Source: Chara braunii (lineage: Eukaryota; Streptophyta; Charophyceae; Charales; Characeae). From it: 25,756 nt of DNA. Shown here in pieces: positions 19,261 through 25,756 of the stretch (position 1 is the first letter of the stretch; the number at the start of each line of letters is the position of its first letter). The DNA lies in the NCBI GenBank assembly GCA_003427395.1, contig BFEA01000232.1:876929-902684 (forward strand), in the 5' to 3' direction. Position numbers and translations under genes: made by a program. Below the pieces are notes generated by a model that ran no database searches, was not told where the DNA came from, and was given only the letters and a program-made list of their open reading frames with translations.

Positions 19261-20440
19261 CTTTTGCACTGATCTCCTCGACTCACTCCTTTGGAGAGGA
19301 GACCCGTCAGACCATTGCTCGTCTTCTGCCTCAGGACCTGACTTATGGACCCATAGTCAGGAGTCTGCAAGCGTATCCTAATTCTGAACCCGACTATGCC
19401 CTGAGTTCAGACTTGTTGTATACCTACAACAGAAGTGAGGAACGCTTGTGCACTCCCCAGGATCAGCGGCTCAGGACACTGCTGATGTCAGAGTGTCATG
19501 ATGCCCGTGGACATTTTGGGTTCTTAAAGTCCTATGCAGCCCTGTCGCAGTGCTTCTTCTAGAAGGAGATGCGGAGTGATATGCCGCGATATGTGGAAAC
19601 CTGTGAGCTTTGCCAGAGGAATAAAGTCCAACGTAGACCTCCTCTGGGACTACTCGAACCCTTACCCATACCTGATGGCCCTGCTGAATCTGTATCGATT
19701 GATTTCACAGATTTAGGCAAGACCACCCCTCGTGGCATGCGTCAGGTTATGGTCTGCGTGGACAGGTTCTCCAAATACGCAGAGTTCATCCCCTTGCCAG
19801 AGGTAGCTAGGGTCCCGGTTGTGAGAGCAGCCTTCTCAAAGAGGTGGGTCACTCACCATGGACCGCCCACTTCTATAGTCAGTGATAGAGACCCCCGATT
19901 TTGCAGCAATGAGTGGCAGTCCTACTGTAAGGACTATTTGCACTAACAATTGGACATGACTTCTGGTCATCATCCTGAAGCCAATGGTCAGGCTGAAGTG
20001 ATGAACCAAGTCTTATTCCAATTGTTGCGTCCTGTCATCTCTCCGGATCAACAGGATTGGGATCTCCACTTGGCTCGAGCACAACTTGTTTATAACATGT
20101 CTGTCCACTCCTCGACTGGGTTTAGTCCATACCGATTGCACTGGGGACGTGAACCACGACAGCCTCTCGATGATATCATCGATAAGGCTAAGTCCGACCT
20201 TACACCAGGCACCACAAAGTTTGCCAGACGCTATCGCATATATGTGGAAAGAGCACGGGCGAACTTGTTCAAAGCCCAAAACGCGATGATTGAACAAGCT
20301 AATCGCCATAGGCGGCCTTCCCCCATCCGCACTAGTGACTATGTCTGGGTAGCCAGTTCTGAGTTGTCAAGGGAGGAGGACATCTCTCCCAAGCTGTTAC
20401 CTCGTTACCTGGGTCCATGGCAGGTCTTAGATACAGTGGG
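19261..20440 (+). pseudogene. element D integrase
   Basis: Zinc-binding module: CHDARGHFG (two His) and CELC (two Cys). Between them TAG 19560-19562 stands where relatives have Trp (FF-W-KEM). Catalytic core: SIDFTDL (first Asp), VSDRDPRF (second Asp), then TAA at 19944-19946, then SGHHPEANGQAEVMNQ (Glu). The spacing from second Asp to Glu is about 35-36 residues if the stop is counted as one. The C-terminal part contains RHRRPSPIRTSDYVWV and PRYLGPWQVLDTVG, the GPY/F-type module. Near 20440 the frame shifts before the chromodomain. Confidence 0.92.
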
Positions 20441-20794
20441 GACACTGATCCGTTTGGCCCGTCGTATGTTATCGTTCCGCTGCATCTGCAAACCTACCCG
20501 GTCTTCCATGCATCTAAGATGCTCCCGTTCACCCCAGCTAATGCATTCCCAGACCGGCCCCCTCAATTTGGTCCACCGATCTCTGGTAAGGGATATGACG
20601 TGGAATCTATTGAGGATGAGTGGGGCACTCGCCCCGATCGGCAGTATCTTGTGAGGTTCGCCTTCCAACCTCCTACTGAGAACAAATGGTTCTACAGAAG
20701 GGAACTCCTCAAGACAGCAAAGTCGATTGTGCTGCGGTATGAAGCGGCTCAGAAGGGCAACCTTCCCCGCCGCTCACCTCGTTTGCATCCCTAG
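20441..20794 (+). pseudogene. element D integrase tail with chromodomain
   Basis: Frame 2 continues YPVFHASKMLPF (end of the integrase tail) and then, from about 20585, a chromodomain-like segment: KGYDVESIEDEW, YLVRFAFQP, ENKWFYRREL and a final helix KSIVLRYEAAQKG. In cellular chromodomains the histone-methyl-lysine cage uses three aromatics; here the first is kept as Tyr while the other two positions appear as Phe. Such plant-type variants target integration to heterochromatin. The segment ends at TAG 20792-20794. Confidence 0.82.
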
Positions 20795-20809
20795 CTCGGA
20801 GGTCCTCGC

Positions 20810-20827
20810 TCCCCGGGGGGGTAAGCC
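20810..20827 (+). promoter_or_regulatory. presumed polypurine tract of element D
   Basis: A run of seven G (20815-20821) followed by TAAGCC lies between the pol stop and the 3' LTR, in the place of the plus-strand primer. It is not directly next to the LTR start, so the fit is only fair. Confidence 0.45.
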
Positions 20828-21921
20828 TACAATGGCTTGCTGATTTTGACTGTCGAGACTGACTGCGAGGCTGTACAGTAACAAAAGTAGGTTAGAGATC
20901 ATAATTTTGTTTGGCTGAGGGCTGACCGAGAGACCTAGCTGTAAGGCAAATTCGTGAGGGACATCTGCAAATATGGGAAATATAGGCCCAACACTATTTC
21001 GAATTTCCTACAGCTACCCTCACTGCGTATAGCAGACCCGGACTACCCCTAGGACGGACAGGCCCGAAGGGCCTATACCGATAGACGGTCCTATAGCCTT
21101 TAGCCGGGTAGGGAGAGGCGTAGAGGCCGAAGCTGAAACGGTACCGGTCGGTCCAGTCAGTATGGTCTAGGTCTAGGCTAGGGTAGTAGAGATCTATTAA
21201 TAGTTTAGGAAAATCGAGTCAGGACTTTTGGCTGTTCATTCTTGCGAAGCAGCGTTTGGAGAAGCCAAGCAAGTTGGCGGTGACGATTGTCTATAGGCGG
21301 CATCCTGAGACCCTCGCCGTGGACGGCAGCCATAGCCGGCCTTCAGAAGGTTGCCAAAGCTGGGGCATCCTCAGCGCACCTACCCTTGAGGGTATCTGCG
21401 CCTGGCAGGGCTATATCGAGGCTCTTCACTGAATATTCGTGGGTGGTGGCAGCCATAGCTGCCTGTTTCTTCGTCAGAGTTGTTCACCGACACTGAGGAC
21501 TTCGTTGCAGGATCGGTTCTTTATCTGGGTGGTTGGCGCTGGCCTCTGGGAGGCCATTTCGGTGTTGTGCTACTAACTGGGTGTATGGTAGAGAGTGGAG
21601 TGTGGCGTTCAGAAAGTGGCGAGATACTGGAACAAACTCTGTAACGATATTTGGTTTGAGTTGGTTTATCATCAGTGTGAATTCCAATTGTTATCCTTGC
21701 AGGTGTCTTCGTGTGATTGGTTGTTGGGAGTCTGTCAGAGAGTGAGAAACCCAGGGTGTCTTCTCCCCATCCGTGCATGGTTGAACTTCCGCTGTCTACT
21801 CTGATCTGTGTACAGTTTGGACTCTGTCTCCTCTCCCCTTCTCTTATGCATGTATGGGCGTGTATGAGACTGTCTGTGTGTGAGTGGCGGGAGAAATCGT
21901 CAGACAACCAAGTTCATAACA
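20828..21921 (+). repeat. 3' LTR of element D
   Basis: Begins TACAATGGC (the 5' copy has TG) and ends TTCATAACA. About 1094 bp; contains a 37-bp stretch (21212-21248) that the 5' LTR lacks, bounded by GAA on both sides, which points to a deletion in the 5' copy. It is followed by the target duplication at 21921/21922-21925. Confidence 0.92.
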
Positions 21922-21925
21922 GTAG

Positions 21926-22957
21926 CATGTCATGATCATGGTTTTGTTTTCACAGATATGATGACAGTCACCATTTCGGCGAGCCTCTGTGTTCCTAGCA
22001 TGTCGGAGCCATGTAGCCGGTGACATCTTTCTACACCATGCCATTTGATGCAGCAACTACAACTGGTAGAATTGGATGCGGTGCTTCCACAGTCCACACC
22101 CGAACCAGTCCTGTCTGCTCAGTAGGGATGGCCACTTACCATGGCAACGGCAGCTCCTCAACTCAAAACCTCCTGCAACCCTAACACTGCCTGGCCTCTT
22201 GTGCCATTCTAGATAGTCTGCTCCCGCAGTGTGTATTGATAACCCTCTGAGGCTCGTCTTTCCTCTGTTCTCTTATTTGTGCCTCCGCTTCCCTCATCTA
22301 CCCCGTACAGAACTCCACCCCCTATCCTTTCCTTCCTCCCTTCTCTTGTGTACTAGTTAATGCACACAAACGAGCATCATTAAGAGAACAGACAAAATAT
22401 AAGCTGAAGATCTGAAGAAAAATTAACAGGACTATATCTCCCCCTGTACTCTCCCTCCTTTCATAACGTGCGGAAATGTGGGCAGCAAGCGTTGTACATG
22501 AGACCCTCAGTGAAAGGGGAGCTGCAAGAACAACTAAAGGGGTATCCCAAAGAAAGCCAAAGTAAAGATGGTCAAGAAAGGGATATAATGAACTTATTGT
22601 GCCCCATTTTGCTTGCTATAGAGGTAAAAAACTGTTTGATTGTTGGCTTGGCTCATCCAGCATGCTTCATTGTCTGTGATAGAGGTAAAGCTGTTTCGAT
22701 TTTGAATCTACTTATCTGGGTGGAACAGGGGTTGTCGTGGTGAAAATCTACAACACACACAGAAGAAAAGCAAAAAGAACGGTCTGCCTGCACCAGCTGC
22801 AATCGCACGCAATCCAGCGCCCCCTGTGCTTATATCATCACCCCGTGCCCGGCTCCATGCGCCTCACATAGCAAAGGTGCACCCGCAAGTATAGTTTGAC
22901 AGATACAATAACTACGAGCTCATTGTTGCCTGCTAAGGACCACGCTCCTTGCTTTCT
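21926..22957. other. unassigned sequence right of element D
   Basis: The first 45 bp belong to the duplicated target. The rest shows no recognisable protein. A 91-codon plus frame at 22468-22743 (KGELQEQLKGYPKES) has no motif I know. Two copies of ATAGAGGTAAA followed by CTGTTT lie at 22618 and 22679 (period 61 bp). CT-rich stretches occur near 22250-22360 and 22430-22460. Confidence 0.5.
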
Positions 22958-23410
22958 TTATGTTATTTGTGTGTGGTGACCTCGTATGCAGGGAGTGTAT
23001 GTTATCAGCATTAACACCATCCTGGTTACTGATTCTTTCTTACAGGCTGCAGGGGGTGGTGGTGCAAGCAGCGGAGCAGTTGTTGGCGCTTCTGCAGAAC
23101 GTGCTAGTGGATGTAAGGTCTCATTGGCCTCAAGCAATGGCATTGTGCAAGTCGACTTGTTCTCCGTTCTTCTATTCCTGCTGATTGCAGATATGCCCAC
23201 AAAAGATGGTGATGGGTATGTTGTTTTGGTGGTTCCAATTTGACTTCGTGATGCAAATGTGCCTCTGCCCCGGGAAATGTTGCTCTGCATTTGCAGATAT
23301 CAATGAGAATTTTGCCTGTAGTTGAAGTTCTGGTGTCTGTGATCATCCTCCTTTATCTGGTTTCTTGTGAGGCCGTGTCAGTATCAGAAGTGCCACATGG
23401 CTTATATTAG
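22958..23410 (+). other. possible spliced host-gene remnant
   Basis: Three segments have plausible splice edges on the plus strand: 23046-23112 (before it TTCTTTCTTACAG, after it GTAAGG) with a Gly/Ala/Ser-rich reading; 23191-23215 (before it CTGATTGCAG, after it GTATGTTG); and from 23297 (after CATTTGCAG), reading SMRILPVVEVLVSVIILLYL, a hydrophobic run. An unspliced frame 22986-23243 also passes through. I do not recognise the product. It may equally be chance in non-coding DNA. Confidence 0.22.
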
Positions 23411-23456
23411 AATAATGTGTTCAACATGTTACGAATTTTGCGGATCTCATATCAAG

Positions 23457-24486
23457 TGAAAGGAAAATGAGCAATAGCAAAATTCAGAATTGCAGATTGC
23501 AAAATCACAATGAAAGCCAGATAGTCAAAAGCTGTCCAGAAAGCAGAAATACACCAATGTCACGCCGAAGGAGAACCAAAGCAGCGAACCCAAGTGTCAA
23601 TGAAAGCATACTCTCGCCACCACCAACAATGTAATTGAAGCTCTTCCTCCTATTGGCGCTCAGCGCCCAGACTACCTTCCTACTGCTAAACTACCAGCCT
23701 ACTAAATGACGAAGCAACCAGTTGACGTCAGAAGCAGCAACCGAAGTTCATCCAGATGTCGACCACGTAGACCCCTGCCAACCAGGTATGTACCCCCACA
23801 TCAATTCCCTTCTTGCCCCCGCATGCACATCCTCGTCTTCTTCTCCCACGTCTCCTCTTTACCCGAAGACCACCACCATAACCCCGCTGCCTTACAACCA
23901 AGCCCAAGCCCAACTATGAGGGTCAGGCTATGGCGCTGCCTACTTGTAGTGCCCTGCCTCACGACCGAGCTCGTGTTCTTCCCACTGGCGGTAGCAGCTG
24001 CGTGTGAGCCTGTGCTTCAGCAGAGCTGCCACCTGCTCATCCAAGTGCCCGACCACTCCCCCTATATGGAAAGCGCTTGCCCGCGTTGCCCCTTGCCTGG
24101 GTCACGCGTGTGCCCTCTAGCTTCAGGTTGGGCCAAAGTGTCTGCGCCCAGGCCCATTCAGACAGTGGCCTGGGACCGAATTGGCTAGGTGTACCTAACC
24201 ACCCAGGCCCAAACGTGCGGTGTTCCCTGCTTCCCCAACATTCCTGGAAGAGCCTAGAAGGCTCACCAAGGCTTTGTAATATTGACGAGCAGGGCTGTGT
24301 TTCCGATTCTTACGAGCAGGGCGGATGCAACCAACTGGCGCGTGGCAACTGTCTGGCGCCCACCAAGTCTTTGTAACATTGACGAATTGAGATCTCATTG
24401 AGATTCGCAGGCCCACCTTCACGTAGGGCGGGCACATGCTTGCTGTAGGGGCACATGCAGGTATGCCAAGGGATGATATCCTCACA
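23457..24486 (-). repeat. 3' LTR of element E
   Basis: Starts (minus) TGTGAGGATATC right after the polypurine tract. The other end is placed at CTTTCA by alignment to the LTR end of element A (both preceded by GTGATTTTGCA.. and CTCAT.TTCCTT). About 1030 bp. It contains a 28-bp direct repeat, 24261-24288 and 24358-24385, 25 of 28 bases equal. The matching 5' LTR is not in the window, so no target duplication can be checked. Confidence 0.72.
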
Positions 24487-24500
24487 CTCCCTCCTTTACT
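24487..24500 (-). promoter_or_regulatory. polypurine tract of element E
   Basis: AGTAAAGGAGGGAG on the minus strand lies directly before the LTR start, the position and composition expected for the primer of plus-strand DNA synthesis. Confidence 0.82.
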
Positions 24501-24547
24501 TTGATAGTCCTTTGAGAAGTCTTCAATCAGCCAGCTGCTTCCCTTTC

Positions 24548-24990
24548 AGTTTCTCTCATATCCTGAGATAACCTGCCGAGCGGTCTTTATTAGCTCTTCC
24601 CTTGTGAACTACCGGTCTTCTTTAGGATCAACGTGATGTCTGAACTGCACTTTGTACTGCATTTGCAGCTCCGGAGGGCGTCACCTGCCTGGAGCCTTGG
24701 GCACAGGCATCAGCTTGTGCTCAACAATATCGTCAATATCTACGTGACCGTCCATGGTTGGGGGCAGCATAGATCTCCTTGAGGGAAACATGTCAGTCTC
24801 AGCGAAAGGAGCCAGTTTGGAGGCATGGAATACAGGGTGTGTGCGTAAGTGACCAGGGATTCAAATAATATAAAATGGCCCGTCCGGTGCATCCCCAACT
24901 ATGTTTTAGACTTCCCAAGGGCCAGAGTACTGTGGCATCAGTTTTCTAGATATTCCCAGCTCCTGTCCCAGTTCAGATGACTTCACCCAG
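24548..24990 (-). pseudogene. element E integrase tail and chromodomain
   Basis: One minus frame broken only by stops: VWVKSSELGQELGISRKLMP, QYSGPWEV then TAA, then VGDAPDGPFYII then TGA, then HPVFHASKLAPF, then a chromodomain-like segment HVDIDDIVEHKL ... MQYKVQFRHHVDPKEDR, TAG, FTREELIKTARQVI and SGYERN before the final TGA. The TAG falls where Trp stands in the element D chromodomain (KWFYRREL). A further TGA lies in the loop after KAPGR. Keeping one frame over more than 400 bases with only point stops points to decay by substitution. Confidence 0.8.
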
Positions 24991-25756
24991 ACCCGTTAAC
25001 CTACCTGAAATGCAGAAGGTCGTCTATGCCTATTCTCATACACGACCATGGCATCCAGAGCCTTCTTTATGTGCTCGACAGCCTGCTGCAGCAGCTGCTC
25101 ATATTTGAAAGCAAACTCTATGCTGCCAGGCTCTGAGATGGGCTGGTTCTCGGGCAACAGGAAGTCAAGACCAGATGTGGGCTTCCAACCAAAGTACAGC
25201 TGGTTGGGAGTCATGCCGGTAGTATTGTGCACAGCGTTGTGGTACAGGATGGTGATGAGAGGTCATTTCTCATCCCAATCATCTTGGCTTGGCTGAAGCA
25301 GATGTTGTACTACCGTGTTCATCTGCTCAACTTGGCCATTTGACTCAAGGTGATTCCCTGATGTCATCTGCAGTTGGGTTCCCATTTGTTGGGCCGTACT
25401 TGCCACTGTTCACTAGTGAACCTTACATCCCTGACACTGACGATGGACTTCGGAAGACCAAAATCACGTACCCAGTTACTCATAAACACTCCGATCATGT
25501 GCTCAGTTTTAGCAGTCTCTGGCATAGCGATTAGTTTAGCGTACTTGCTAAATCTGTCCAAAATTACCGGTAATATCATGACACTCACCTAGAAACAAAC
25601 TACGCAAAGACTCTCTAGATGGAACACACAAGCGTTTATTCCCTACCTTCTCGAGGAACAGCAAGCCATTGACCAACACAATCGTCTGATGTGGCCTTAT
25701 CCTTGGCCTCTAGTTTGCGCATGATCTCATACATGATGGGGTCCTCTTGATAGGTT
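24991..25756 (-). pseudogene. element E integrase with internal deletion (5' end outside window)
   Basis: From the window edge: YQEDPIMYEIMRKLEAKDKA, after a frame change FLEKVGNKRLCVPSRESL, then GECHDITGNFG (zinc His part). This joins almost directly to LDRFSKYAKLIAMPE at about 25565, so the paired cysteines and the segment with the first catalytic Asp are missing. Next comes VSVRDVRFTSEQWQ, where the catalytic Asp of S-D-R-D is Val. After a frame change near 25390: MGTQLQMTSGNHLESNGQVE (Glu kept), a TGA where relatives have Trp (near 25270), then NAVHNTTGMTPNQLYFGW and VYENRHRRPSAFQVG ending in TAA. No working integrase can come from this. Confidence 0.87.

Larger units (their letters stand above)
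12962..21921 (+). mobile_element. element D: full-length Ty3/gypsy chromodomain retrotransposon
   Basis: About 8.96 kb with both LTRs, the order gag-CCHC-protease-RT-RNase H-integrase-chromodomain, and a short target duplication: AGTAG at 12957-12961 and 21921-21925 (or GTAG if the LTR is taken to end in CA). By hand alignment the LTRs differ by about 14 substitutions in the first 300 bp and about 7 in the last 277 bp plus indels, so the insertion is not recent. The coding part has six in-frame stops (15583, 16961, 17308, 18663, 19560, 19944) and at least five frame changes. It could only move with proteins supplied by another copy. Confidence 0.93.
23457..25756 (-). mobile_element. element E: 3' part of a Ty3/gypsy chromodomain retrotransposon
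   Basis: Read on the minus strand from the window end: linker before the integrase, integrase with an internal deletion, chromodomain, stop (about 24548), polypurine tract, LTR. Its 5' part lies outside the window. Several stops and frame changes show it is dead. The LTR shares its start (TGTGAGGAT) and internal blocks with the LTR of element A on the opposite strand. Confidence 0.87.

Noticed and set aside
15583-19946. Reassigned stop codons (TAA/TAG read as Gln, as in some green algae)
   Set aside because: Some sites would fit Gln, but 19560 expects Trp, 6868 an aromatic residue, and TGA stops plus many frameshifts occur as well; ordinary decay explains all of them.
12962-21921. The long direct repeats as part of a CRISPR or satellite array
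   Set aside because: They are two 1-kb copies flanking gag-pol with a target duplication, so they are LTRs.
22468-22743. 91-codon plus frame as a gene
   Set aside because: No motif, no clear start context and no conserved neighbour; kept only as unassigned sequence.
1-25756. A defence, toxin or metabolic gene system
   Set aside because: Every recognisable protein domain in the window belongs to Ty3/gypsy retrotransposons.

Overview
The window looks like repeat-rich nuclear DNA of a plant or green alga. It contains almost nothing but decayed long-terminal-repeat (LTR) retrotransposons of the Ty3/gypsy type, several with plant-style C-terminal chromodomains and tRNA-iMet-type primer sites. 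The stacked gypsy copies, isolated ambiguous bases inside repeat copies and gag/pol style would fit a large streptophyte-algal genome (for example a charophyte), but that is an impression and not something the sequence proves. I found no bacterial operons, rRNA, tRNA or CRISPR, and no intact host gene. Layout: 1-1725 is non-coding flank (C-rich skewed tract, ATC microsatellite, AT-rich DNA with short repeats). Element A (+) runs from 1726 to about 7364: 5' LTR, primer-binding site, long leader, gag with zinc knuckle, protease and reverse transcriptase (RT), cut off just past the RT. Element B (-) runs from about 12701 down to 7364: late gag, protease, RT, RNase H, integrase, then a 169-bp gap and the START of a gag. 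Both of its ends lie inside gag, so it reads as a circular permutation or the remnant of a tandem pair. 12702-12961 is a short flank whose first 70 bp repeat around element D. Element D (+, 12962-21921) is the only copy in the window with both LTRs (1057 and 1094 bp); it carries a short target-site duplication, gag, CCHC knuckle, protease, RT, RNase H, integrase and chromodomain, with several frameshifts and six in-frame stops. 21926-23456 is unassigned, with a few splice-like segments that may be a host-gene remnant. Element E (-, 23457 to the window end) is the 3' part of a chromodomain element whose LTR is related to that of A. How the genes work together: each element encoded Gag (particle shell and RNA binding), protease, RT plus RNase H (cDNA synthesis from a tRNA primer) and integrase. 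In D and E the chromodomain would have steered integration to marked chromatin. No copy can do this alone now: all carry stops, frameshifts or deletions. The most unusual structures are the permuted element B, with gag beginning just after the integrase stop, and the tandemly duplicated target that preserves an 'empty-site' copy beside element D.
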